Source of the DNA: Bifidobacterium minimum
GTDB lineage: Bacteria; Actinomycetota; Actinomycetes; Actinomycetales; Bifidobacteriaceae
Direction of reading: 5' to 3'
Length of the DNA stretch: 64,000 bases
NCBI RefSeq assembly: GCF_000741645.1
Contig: NZ_JGZD01000009.1
Coordinates: 558,001-622,000, forward strand
The notes beneath the pieces are model-generated. The model was not told where the DNA came from and searched no databases. It worked only from the letters and a program-made list of their open reading frames with translations. Each line of letters opens with the position of its first letter. Position 1 is the first letter of the stretch. The position numbers were made by a program, and so were the translations under genes. This document shows positions 56,641 to 64,000 of the stretch, piece after piece.

Positions 56641-58416
56641 CCAGGTGACCCGGTCGAATTCGGTCTGCCACAGTCTCTCCACGCGTTGTCTGACGAACTC
56701 GTCGGCGAGGTCCCATTTGTTGAACACCAGAACGACCGCTCGTCCGGCGTCCACCGCCTGGCTCATCACCTTGAGGTCCTGATCGGATATGGGCTGCGAG
56801 GCGTCGAAGAGGACCAGAACGAGTTCGGCTCTGTCGATGGCCGCAGCGGTCCGAAGGGATGAGTAGTACTCCGCCCCGGTGAGCTTGTGCTGCCGGCGTC
56901 GTATCCCCGCGGTGTCGATGAACAGCCAGTCCTCGCCATCAATGGTCACGACGTCGTCAACGGGGTCCCGTGTGGTGCCGGCGAGCTCGTTGACGACGGA
57001 GCGTTCATTATGGGCCATCTGGTTGAGAAGGGATGACTTACCCACGTTGGGGCGTCCGATGAGCGCCACGCGGCGTAGATGAGACGGAGTGAGGCTTCCG
57101 GAGGTCCGGCTCGACCTCGACAGCGCCGCGACGGCGGCGTCGAGGAGCTCCCCGATGCCACGCCCATGCATGGCCGATATTCCGTAGGGCTGTCCCATCC
57201 CGAGCTTCCAGAATTCGGCGGTGAGGTATTCGGCGCTCTGTCCGTCGATTTTGTTCACCGCGAGCGTCACCGTCTTCCCCGACGCCCTGAGCATGGAGAC
57301 GATCCGTTCGTCCGTGGCGGTCATGCCGACCTGCCCGTCGACGACCAGGATGACGGTGTCGGCGAGACCCACGGCGATCTCGGCCTGATCCGCGACGGCG
57401 GAATCGATCCCCTCCACGCCGCTTTCCCAGCCTCCCGTGTCCACCAGACGGAAATCGGTTCCGGCCCATTCGGCGTCGTAGCTCACGCGGTCCCTGGTGA
57501 CGCCGGGGACGTCCTCGACGACGGCGGCCCTGCGGCCCAGAATCCTGTTGACGAGTGTGGATTTGCCGACATTGGGCCGTCCGACCACGGCGATGACGCC
57601 GACCATGCGGGCGGATGCCGTGCCCGCGGCGTCGCGCGACTCGTCTCCGTCGAGAAGGCGCCTGTCGTCGTCGTCGAGATCGTATCCCTCAAGGTTGGCC
57701 GCGTATCGCTGGTATTCCTGCTCGTCGATCGCGGCATCAACCAGGGCGATCAGGGCATCGAGCGTCTGCTGGAACGTCAGGTCGGAATTGTCCACCGTGG
57801 TCACGCCGTCGGCGGCCGAGAGGAAGCTGGTCACCGTCGAATCCGCATGGTCGCGGGCAGCGACGTCGTCCTGACCGACCCCTGCGGATTTCTGCCCGCT
57901 TCGGCGGGCCTGCCGGACGTCCTCGCGGGCGGTCAGCAGCACCCTTACCTCGGCGTCGGGGGCGACCACCGTCGTGATGTCGCGGCCCTCCACGACGATT
58001 CCCGTGCCGTGCGAGAACGACTCCGCGTCGGACTCCTGGGCGATGATGGCGCGCTGGGCGGCGATGAGGACATGCCTGACGGGGATGATCGACGACACCG
58101 TGGAGACATGGGATGAGACGTCATGGGACCGTATCTCGTCGCGGATGTCGCGGCCGTCGGATTCCACGACGGGATCCTTCGGATCGACGCCGAACCGCGC
58201 ATGACCGCCGGTGAAGAAGTCCCCGACCGCCTCGGTGATGGCCTGCGCATCGAGATCCTCGGCGTCGAGGTCGAGGCCTGACCTTATGCACCACCATGCG
58301 CAGGCCCTATACATCGCGCCCGTGTCCAGATAGGCGTATCCGTAATGTTCGGCCAGGGCCTTCGACGTCGATGATTTACCCACTCCGGCGGGCCCGTCGA
58401 TGGCGACGCGGATCAT
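56629..58416 (-). CDS. cmk-der: Cytidylate kinase-GTPase Der fusion, frameshifted before its C-terminal domain
   Basis: Residues 1-230 are cytidylate kinase (CMP to CDP): P-loop [28 protein letters not shown]. After a D/E-rich linker the ribosome-assembly GTPase Der begins, with two G domains ([19 protein letters not shown]; then [21 protein letters not shown]). At 56640/56641 one G of an expected GGG is missing: TGG is followed by CTC AAC GCG and TGA, so the protein ends VTWLNA without the KH domain. Fusion of cmk and der is known in bifidobacteria. Der is essential in most bacteria, so a sequencing error, recoding or recent mutation should be considered. ATG 58416 overlaps the rluB stop. 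Confidence 0.9.
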   Translation of the reverse strand: MIRVAIDGPAGVGKSSTSKALAEHYGYAYLDTGAMYRACAWWCIRSGLDLDAEDLDAQAITEAVGDFFTGGHARFGVDPKDPVVESDGRDIRDEIRSHDVSSHVSTVSSIIPVRHVLIAAQRAIIAQESDAESFSHGTGIVVEGRDITTVVAPDAEVRVLLTAREDVRQARRSGQKSAGVGQDDVAARDHADSTVTSFLSAADGVTTVDNSDLTFQQTLDALIALVDAAIDEQEYQRYAANLEGYDLDDDDRRLLDGDESRDAAGTASARMVGVIAVVGRPNVGKSTLVNRILGRRAAVVEDVPGVTRDRVSYDAEWAGTDFRLVDTGGWESGVEGIDSAVADQAEIAVGLADTVILVVDGQVGMTATDERIVSMLRASGKTVTLAVNKIDGQSAEYLTAEFWKLGMGQPYGISAMHGRGIGELLDAAVAALSRSSRTSGSLTPSHLRRVALIGRPNVGKSSLLNQMAHNERSVVNELAGTTRDPVDDVVTIDGEDWLFIDTAGIRRRQHKLTGAEYYSSLRTAAAIDRAELVLVLFDASQPISDQDLKVMSQAVDAGRAVVLVFNKWDLADEFVRQRVERLWQTEFDRVTWLNA

Positions 58417-59216
58417 AGACCGACCTCCTTGGACAGCGACCGGACCTCGGTCGCAGACAGAACGCGATAGGCTCCAGGCTTGACGTCTCCAAGACGGATG
58501 GGGCCTATCTGCGTGCGGACAAGCCGACGGACGGGGAATCCGACCGCGGCGAACACGCGTCTGACGATTCTGTTGCGTCCCGAGTGGAGAACGACTTTGA
58601 CGATGGTCGTGTCCCTGTTCGAGTCGATGATCGCGCACCGGTCGAAGGAGATGTGGCCATCCTCAAGCTGAACGCCCTGGGTGACGAGGCGATGGCACAC
58701 GTTGCCGCCGATATGTCCGTCAATCGTGGCGATATACGTTTTCGCGACCTCGTATTTGGGATGCATGACGTGCTGGCTCAGCTCGCCGTCGTTGGTCATG
58801 AGGATCAGACCCTCGGAATCGTAGTCCAGACGGCCCATGTGGAATATCCGCTCGTATTTGTCGCCCACGATGTCCCTGAGAGTGAAGCGCCCCTTCGGGT
58901 CGTCCATGGTGCTGAGGACCTTGCGTGGCTTGTTCAGAGCCAGCGTGACGTGCCGTCCGTCGAGACGGACCCGTGAACCGTCGACGCGGACCTTCTGGCT
59001 TCGGGGGTTCACGCGGGTCCCCAGCTGGGTGACCAGCTCCCCGTCGACCTCCACGCGCCCTTCGGTGATCAGCTCCTCGCATTTGCGTCGTGAACCGAAA
59101 CCCGCCTGCGCCAGAAGCTTCTGAAGGCGTATCGCGCCATCATCGGATGGGCGCTCCTCCCGCGTTCCCTGCCGATGGGGGGTGTCCTGAAAAGATGTGG
59201 TGTTCGTGTGTGGCAT
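58413..59216 (-). CDS. rluB: 23S rRNA pseudouridine synthase (RluB/RsuA family)
   Basis: Isomerises a uridine of rRNA to pseudouridine. An S4 domain (RLQKLLAQAGFGSRRKCEEL) is followed by the RsuA-type catalytic motif HMGRLDYDSEGLILMTNDGEL (D in GRLDYDSEG) and SGRNRIVRRVFAAVGFPVRR. 267 residues from the ATG at 59216 (GGGAG upstream). The stop overlaps the cmk-der ATG. The order rluB-cmk-der is conserved in actinobacteria. Confidence 0.9.
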   Translation of the reverse strand: MPHTNTTSFQDTPHRQGTREERPSDDGAIRLQKLLAQAGFGSRRKCEELITEGRVEVDGELVTQLGTRVNPRSQKVRVDGSRVRLDGRHVTLALNKPRKVLSTMDDPKGRFTLRDIVGDKYERIFHMGRLDYDSEGLILMTNDGELSQHVMHPKYEVAKTYIATIDGHIGGNVCHRLVTQGVQLEDGHISFDRCAIIDSNRDTTIVKVVLHSGRNRIVRRVFAAVGFPVRRLVRTQIGPIRLGDVKPGAYRVLSATEVRSLSKEVGL

Positions 59217-59398
59217 CGTTCTCCCAACGTGGCCCGATGACGCCGCGATGACGATGTCCTGCTCGTGGCGGCGTCGATGATGTCGTATCCGTGCCCAGGG
59301 CGACGCATACGAAGTGACCATGATACCGCATTCCGAGGATGGACTGGTACACTGACAGCGTTCCGCGGGGTTCCGCGGCAGTCAAGACAAGGACCGTC

Positions 59399-60388
59399 AT
59401 GAACGATTGCATTACCAGAGGCGCGGAGAAAACCGTGTCGTATCCACTAGCCCTCCGCATCGCATCCGAATTCGCCTCAAGCCTGGTGGTGTGCTTCGCC
59501 ATCTATGCCGTGAGCACGCTGGGGACCGCGATGTACGGAGTCAACATGGCCTTCGTCGCGGTTGCGACGGGTCTGGCCTACATGGCGGCGGCCGTCGTCT
59601 TCGGCAGGGTGTCCGGCGCGCAGACCAATCCGGCCGTCACCCTCGCCGCGATGCTGATGGGGCGCACGCGCATCGTCGATGGGGTCTCGTACATCGTGGC
59701 CCAGCTGGTGGGAGCCATTGGCGCCGGTGCGCTGATCGTGAGGCTTCTGCCCACCTCATCCACGTTGACGGCAAAGATCTGGCTGACGCCGGCCGTCAAC
59801 GGCTTCGATGACGGATCGGTGTCGTATTCGACGCTGAGCAGCGTGAACGTCACCTTCAGCATCGCGCTGGCGGTCATCGTCGAGCTGATCGGTGCCCTGA
59901 TCGTCATCTCCACGGTGCTGCGCGCGATGGATCAGGATGGTCATGTCGATGCGGCCCACACGGGGTTCATCGCGGTGGCCTATGGCATCGCCGCCGGGAT
60001 CACGTATCCGGTCACGGGTTCTGGACTGAATCCCGCGCGTTCTACCGGCATCGCCGTGTTCGCGCAGAACCATGGGCTCGCGCAGGAGCCGCTTCAGCAG
60101 CTATGGATCTTCTGGATATGCCCGGTTCTTGCCGCGGCTCTGGTGTCATTGGTGGTGATCGTCTCGCAGATGGTTCTCAATCCGCGCCCCGCCTCGGTGC
60201 CCCAGACCTTCCAGAATGCCGTAACGGCCAGCGATACCGATGCGGACGGCGACGAGGACTCGGTCGTTGATGATGCGCAAACCGCGGATGATGCGGAATC
60301 GGAGTCAGCCGTGGAGCCTGATGGACATGTAGAGGACGATGAGTCCGAGTCCCAGAGCGAATCCGATGAAGGAGTCGAAACGCACTGA
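59399..60388 (+). CDS. MIP family channel (aquaporin/glycerol facilitator-like) with acidic tail
   Basis: Six-helix channel for water or small polyols. Both NPA boxes are present: SGAQTNPAVTLAA and GSGLNPARSTG. 329 residues, of which the last 60 are an acidic D/E/S-rich cytoplasmic tail not found in standard aquaporins. TACACT at 59347 may be the -10; AAGGA precedes ATG 59399. Its 3' end overlaps the convergent DUF3017 gene by 84 bases, and the acidic tail is encoded there and just before. Confidence 0.85.
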   Translation: MNDCITRGAEKTVSYPLALRIASEFASSLVVCFAIYAVSTLGTAMYGVNMAFVAVATGLAYMAAAVVFGRVSGAQTNPAVTLAAMLMGRTRIVDGVSYIVAQLVGAIGAGALIVRLLPTSSTLTAKIWLTPAVNGFDDGSVSYSTLSSVNVTFSIALAVIVELIGALIVISTVLRAMDQDGHVDAAHTGFIAVAYGIAAGITYPVTGSGLNPARSTGIAVFAQNHGLAQEPLQQLWIFWICPVLAAALVSLVVIVSQMVLNPRPASVPQTFQNAVTASDTDADGDEDSVVDDAQTADDAESESAVEPDGHVEDDESESQSESDEGVETH

Positions 60389-60598
60389 ACGCACCTTCCA
60401 CGGACTCCGCTCGCGAAGAGCGAGCCTGAGGAACGCGCAGACCATGGAGGCCACGGAGAACACCGCCGTGGCCTCCATGGTCTTTCCTATGAATCCGAGG
60501 ACCGTCGCGACGATGACGATGAGGGTGAGCGCCCATTCGAACCACGGTGATCCCTCATGCGATTCGGAGACATAGGGGTGATGACCGCCGTCGCTCAT
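60305..60598 (-). CDS. DUF3017 family membrane protein
   Basis: 97 residues with three hydrophobic segments (FEWALTLIVIVATVLGFIG, TAVFSVASMVCAFLRLAL and FIGFALGLGLIVLYMSI). It follows purH on the same strand, as in many actinobacteria. Function unknown. ATG 60598 gives the family-like start; a GTG at 60709 in frame would add 37 residues including a KTNNG repeat. A 17-bp perfect inverted repeat lies inside the gene. Confidence 0.75.
   Translation of the reverse strand: MSDGGHHPYVSESHEGSPWFEWALTLIVIVATVLGFIGKTMEATAVFSVASMVCAFLRLALRERSPWKVRSVRFDSFIGFALGLGLIVLYMSIRLHG
60440..60482. repeat. 17-bp perfect inverted repeat inside the DUF3017 gene
   Basis: GACCATGGAGGCCACGG (60440-60456) and CCGTGGCCTCCATGGTC (60466-60482) around a 9-base loop. 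It encodes TMEATAVFSVASMV on the minus strand. Confidence 0.85.
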
Positions 60599-60615
60599 AT
60601 GCGCACCTGCCTTTC

Positions 60616-60675
60616 CTTCGTTCGTCTTCCCGTTGTTCGTCTTCCCGTTGTTCGTCTTCCCGTTGTTCGTCTTCG
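60616..60675. repeat. 15-bp tandem repeat, four copies, upstream of DUF3017
   Basis: CGTTGTTCGTCTTCC units at 60631, 60646 and 60661, with a slightly changed copy at 60616. In minus-strand frame they read KTNNG; the multiple-of-three period would allow in-frame expansion. Confidence 0.8.
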
Positions 60676-60757
60676 GCTCCCGTCGACCTATGACATACTG
60701 TCCCTGCACATTGTCCCATGTCCCGTGCCGAATATGGATTCCGTGCAGGATATGGCC

Positions 60758-60800
60758 ACGGCGCCGCCATCATCCGCGCTATGCCGGATGGCGGCGCCGT
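60758..60800 (-). terminator. 14-bp hairpin after purH
   Basis: ACGGCGCCGCCATC (60758-60771) pairs with GATGGCGGCGCCGT (60787-60800), 38 bases past the purH stop. No U-run. Confidence 0.6.
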
Positions 60801-60837
60801 TCAAACCCATGTCATGAGGCGGGGATCATCCTACGGT

Positions 60838-62490
60838 TCAGTGGAAGAAGTGGCGTGTGCCCGTCAGGTACATCGTCACATCGCTCGATTGGGCCGCCGC
60901 GATGACCTCCTTGTCCCTGATCGATCCTCCTGGCTGGACGATCGCCCTGACTCCGGCGTCGATGAGGATCTGGGGGCCGTCCGCGAAGGGGAAGAAGGCG
61001 TCGGAAGCCGCCACGGAGCCGCGTGCGCGGTTCGCTCCGTCGGCGAGGGTGTTGGCTCTTTCAACCGCAAGATTGCAGGAGTCGACGCGATTGACCTGTC
61101 CCATGCCGATGCCCACGGTGGCGCCGTCGTGGGCGAGCAGAACGGCGTTGGATTTGACGCAGCGGATGGCTCGCCATGCGAACTGGAGATCGCGCAATGT
61201 CGGCTCGTCCGCGGCCTGTCCCGAGACCAGTGTCCATGACCGGGGATCATCGCCGGGGGCGTCGATGAGATCGGTGGACTGCACCAGAACCCCTCCATCG
61301 ATGGCGCGCATCTGGGTCGCGGACCGCGGAGGCTGGGCCACCTTGAGGATCCGGAGGTTCTTCTTGTGCTGCCGGAGGAACTCCACGACGCCGGGCTCAT
61401 AATCGGGAGCCACCATCACCTCGGTGAAGATGGGGCGGACTCCCTGCGCCATCTCCATGGTGATGGGGGCGTTGGCGGCGATCACACCGCCGTAGGCGCT
61501 GAGGGGATCGCAGGCATGGGCCTTGAGATGGGCCTGTGCCACGGTGTCGCCGATGGCCAGACCGCAGGGATTGTTGTGCTTGACGACGGCGACGGCGATG
61601 TGGGGGGACATGTCCCACACGGCCCTCCATGCGGCGTCGGCGTCCACGTAGTTGTTGTAGCTCATGGGCTTTCCGCCAAGCTGATCCGCCTGGGCGAATC
61701 CGGAAAGATTGAGGGGATCGCGGTACAGCGCGGCCTTCTGATGGGGGTTCTCGCCATATCGGAGCTCATGGGATTTCGACCATGTCCGTGTCAGATTCCT
61801 CGGGAACAGCGTCTCATCCGCCGCGGACGGCCCGCTTGCGGCGTCCTCCGTCGTGGGTTCATGGCCATCCCCGGTAAGCGATTCGGGACGCGGCCACGTC
61901 GTCGAGGCCCATTCGATGATGGACGCGTCATAGGCGGCGGTGGCGGCAAAGGCCCGTGCGGCCAGCCAACGGCGCTCCTCGAGCGTGAATCCCGAGCCGT
62001 TCTCCACGCGGGACGCGACGAGGGCATAATCCTCCGGATCCGTGATGACGGCGACGCTCGCACTGTTCTTGGCCGCACCTCTGACCATGGAGGGGCCTCC
62101 GATGTCGATCTTCTCGATGCACGAGGCCTCGTCGGCCCCTGAGATGACGGTCTGTTCGAAGGGATAGAGATTGACGACGACCAGATCGAAGGGCTTGATG
62201 CCCAGCTCCCGCAGCTGCCCCACATGGTCGGGATTGGTCATATCCGCGAGGATTCCCGCGTGGATATGGGGATCAAGCGTTTTGACGCGTCCTCCCAGAC
62301 TCTCGGGGAAGCCCGTGACGGTGCTGACGTCGATGACGTCGACCCCGTAGTCGCGCAGCGCCTTGGCGGTGGATCCCGTGGACACGACCTCGACCGACGC
62401 CTTGATGAACGCCCGGGCGAGGACGTCCAGACCGTTCTTGTGGTAGACGGACACCAACGCCCGTTTGATTGGTCGGTTAGTTGCTGCCAT
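60838..62490 (-). CDS. purH: Bifunctional AICAR transformylase/IMP cyclohydrolase
   Basis: Last two steps of purine synthesis. Cyclohydrolase half: [53 protein letters not shown]. Transformylase half: [16 protein letters not shown], the catalytic K-H in [10 protein letters not shown], and [12 protein letters not shown] near the folate site. 550 residues. It overlaps the DUF6350 gene by 14 bases and ends at a GC-rich hairpin. Confidence 0.96.
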   Translation of the reverse strand: MAATNRPIKRALVSVYHKNGLDVLARAFIKASVEVVSTGSTAKALRDYGVDVIDVSTVTGFPESLGGRVKTLDPHIHAGILADMTNPDHVGQLRELGIKPFDLVVVNLYPFEQTVISGADEASCIEKIDIGGPSMVRGAAKNSASVAVITDPEDYALVASRVENGSGFTLEERRWLAARAFAATAAYDASIIEWASTTWPRPESLTGDGHEPTTEDAASGPSAADETLFPRNLTRTWSKSHELRYGENPHQKAALYRDPLNLSGFAQADQLGGKPMSYNNYVDADAAWRAVWDMSPHIAVAVVKHNNPCGLAIGDTVAQAHLKAHACDPLSAYGGVIAANAPITMEMAQGVRPIFTEVMVAPDYEPGVVEFLRQHKKNLRILKVAQPPRSATQMRAIDGGVLVQSTDLIDAPGDDPRSWTLVSGQAADEPTLRDLQFAWRAIRCVKSNAVLLAHDGATVGIGMGQVNRVDSCNLAVERANTLADGANRARGSVAASDAFFPFADGPQILIDAGVRAIVQPGGSIRDKEVIAAAQSSDVTMYLTGTRHFFH

Positions 62491-63838
62491 CGTTCTCCTC
62501 CTTGGTTGGTGGTTGTGAGCTGACGATTCGTGGTCCGTCCCCCGGGGAGTCCTTCGTGGAGCCCTCCGGGAAGTCCTTCGGCGTGGCCTTCAGACGGGTG
62601 CGGATGGTGGCGTGGAGCCATTTCGTCGCGAAAACGGCGCAGAAGACGATGAGGACCAGCGTCCACGCGGCCAGCATCCCCCATGCGGCCGAACGCGTCA
62701 CTGCGCGGGTGGCCTGCGCGACGTTCACTCCGACGTGGGCGAGACGATCCGTTCCCAGGGCTCCGTTCGATAGGGCGAACAGAGCGCTGAATGCCGCCGA
62801 GAGCACGGCCACTGCGACGAGCATCGACGCCGCGGGGGTGAGGAACGAGAGAAGGGAGGTCAGGAAGACGTGCGGATCTTCCGTTCGGACAGGACGTAGA
62901 CGATAGGCTCGGGACGACAGCAGCATCGCCAACATGGCGGCGAAGCCGATCGCCACGGGAACGAGAAGGAGCGTGGTGCGCAATGCGTCGTTGCCCACCG
63001 CGTCGGGAAGGATCCCCAGAAGCGGGATAGGGGGAAGGTCGGTGGCACTTCCGGACCACAAGGTGAACGTCGCGTCCGAACCGATCGAGAAACCGGATCC
63101 GCACATCCAGGACAATCCCCACAGCCATATATTGGGCAGCCATATAAGCGTGCAGAGCGTGGTGAGAATGCGTGATCCGGTTTTCATGCCCAGCATGTCG
63201 AACAACGCCGCCATGCCGGAATGGTTGCGTATGGCCCATATGGTCGTCACGATGATTCCCGCCGCGAGGGAGGATGCCAGAACGACGGCTACGATCTGAA
63301 TTCCGACGCGTCCGACGCGTCCGACGGCGGATGGTATCCGTTCGTGAGCCGCCCTGATCAGGTCGGCGAGTACCGGGGGCTTTCTTCCCAGCGATCCGAG
63401 AACATACGCCAGGGAGAACAGCGCGGCGGCTTTCGCGATAATCGTCCACGTCGGATCCATAAGGGTGACGGTGACGCCCTGAGTGAATATCCATGACAAT
63501 CCGGACCAGGTGAGCACTCCTGAAAGATATCCGAGGGGTGATCCCGCCAACTGCATGGTCAGGGCCGCGATCAGCGCCACGAGAAGAACCGTGAGCAGAA
63601 GCGGTATGAGGGTCACGGTCACGGATCCCCATGTGATGCCGATCCCCTGGCTCTGCAGAACCACCGCCTCCATAAGAGGGATCGCGGATTGGGATACGCT
63701 TTCCTCGCCCTCCTCCATGGAGATGACAAGAAGCGTCAACGCGAGGAACAGCCCCACGGCCAGAGCGTACAGCGCAAGGGCGCACGCGGACACCACGATG
63801 CCCATGAGCAAGCGTCGGAGGCAGGATCGTGGAGTCAT
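62477..63838 (-). CDS. DUF6350 family polytopic membrane protein
   Basis: 453 residues with about ten hydrophobic helices, beginning [20 protein letters not shown] and including [20 protein letters not shown]. The family is found next to purH/purN and sucCD in actinobacteria; function unknown. The ATG at 63838 overlaps the sucD stop (ATGA) and its own end overlaps purH, so the three are coupled. Confidence 0.8.
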   Translation of the reverse strand: MTPRSCLRRLLMGIVVSACALALYALAVGLFLALTLLVISMEEGEESVSQSAIPLMEAVVLQSQGIGITWGSVTVTLIPLLLTVLLVALIAALTMQLAGSPLGYLSGVLTWSGLSWIFTQGVTVTLMDPTWTIIAKAAALFSLAYVLGSLGRKPPVLADLIRAAHERIPSAVGRVGRVGIQIVAVVLASSLAAGIIVTTIWAIRNHSGMAALFDMLGMKTGSRILTTLCTLIWLPNIWLWGLSWMCGSGFSIGSDATFTLWSGSATDLPPIPLLGILPDAVGNDALRTTLLLVPVAIGFAAMLAMLLSSRAYRLRPVRTEDPHVFLTSLLSFLTPAASMLVAVAVLSAAFSALFALSNGALGTDRLAHVGVNVAQATRAVTRSAAWGMLAAWTLVLIVFCAVFATKWLHATIRTRLKATPKDFPEGSTKDSPGDGPRIVSSQPPTKEENDGSN

Positions 63839-64000
63839 TGGCGCCGGATTGCCTTGTCCTGAATAAGCGAACGCATGATGGCCGCGGCCTGCGCGGGAGT
63901 GGATCCCACCGGAATCCCGCACGATTCCAATGCCGTCTTCTTGTCCTGCGCCGTTCCCTTTCCCTGGGATACGATCGCTCCCGCGTGCCCCATCTGGCGT
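63835..64000 (-). CDS. sucD: Succinate--CoA ligase alpha subunit, C-terminal end (partial)
   Basis: Reading the minus strand from the window edge gives RQMGHAGAIVSQGKGTAQDK, then KTALESCGIPVGSTPAQAAA and [14 protein letters not shown] with a stop at 63835. This is the conserved end of SucD (MGHAGAIV.GGKGTA). The rest lies outside the window. Confidence 0.9.
   Translation of the reverse strand, partial: RQMGHAGAIVSQGKGTAQDKKTALESCGIPVGSTPAQAAAIMRSLIQDKAIRRQ

Noticed and set aside
62238..63785. Open frame of 515 codons on the minus strand in another frame
   Set aside because: It is an alternative-frame shadow of DUF6350 and purH; R/S/P/G-rich and without a family match.

Overview
The window looks like chromosomal DNA from a high-GC actinobacterium, most likely Bifidobacteriaceae (Bifidobacterium or a close relative). 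The inference rests on gene content and order. Markers are a cytidylate kinase-Der GTPase fusion, a single-ORF PafB/PafC-type WYL regulator, RbpA, GuaB3, an FHA protein followed by an FtsR-type MerR regulator, a DUF881/small-basic-protein/DUF881 cluster, a gluABCD-type uptake operon, a eukaryote-like UTP-glucose-1-phosphate uridylyltransferase, and the sucD-DUF6350-purH-DUF3017 block. No phage, insertion sequence, CRISPR array or defence island was seen; this is mostly core chromosome. Layout, left half: leuS 3' end (1-839); comEA-comEC-holA-tsaE-tsaB-rimI-tsaD, a tightly overlapped block for DNA uptake, clamp loading and the tRNA t6A modification (990-8280); tRNA-Asn (8446-8521); an intact DUF1345 membrane protein followed by a visibly decayed ECF transporter (8858-11096); an AT-rich repeated operator, a ROK regulator and a PfkB sugar kinase (11140-13487); the gluABCD amino-acid ABC transporter (13757-17222); an M23 peptidase-like exported protein; an acyl-CoA ligase; and, on the minus strand, an orphan solute-binding lipoprotein and icd (20443-23407). 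Next come guaB3, an Rv3235-like protein, a second acyl-CoA ligase with a repeat-bearing tail, def, rpsB-tsf, pyrH-frr-cdsA-rlmN (translation, nucleotide and lipid synthesis), then hisF-hisI-trpE-trpC-trpB-trpA-lgt-rpe-hisE-hisG-pgsA. That last stretch interleaves histidine, tryptophan, lipoprotein and phospholipid genes, and trpD, trpG and trpF are absent locally. Right half: DUF881-sbp-DUF881-FHA-FtsR-membrane protein (43719-47496), probably envelope and division related. The minus-strand genes that follow are a HAD phosphatase, rbpA, a HelY-type helicase, a single-membrane-span protein, PafBC, UGPase, tRNA-Pro, cmk-der and rluB. A plus-strand aquaporin-like channel then overlaps, tail to tail, a minus-strand DUF3017 gene, followed by purH, DUF6350 and the sucD 3' end. 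Main observations: (1) the essential gene der carries a single-base frameshift; (2) an ECF transporter is caught in decay next to an intact neighbour; (3) a 17-bp-period AT-rich palindromic operator precedes the ROK gene; (4) five genes carry a -10-like hexamer exactly 7 nt before ATG with no ribosome binding site, the signature of leaderless mRNAs; (5) many gene ends are followed by GC-rich near-perfect hairpins with no U-run; (6) short tandem duplications, often of 14-18 bp, sit at an unusual number of gene junctions, frequently touching a stop or start codon; (7) a 17-bp perfect inverted repeat lies inside a coding sequence. All function calls come from reading sequence motifs and neighbourhood; no database search was run.
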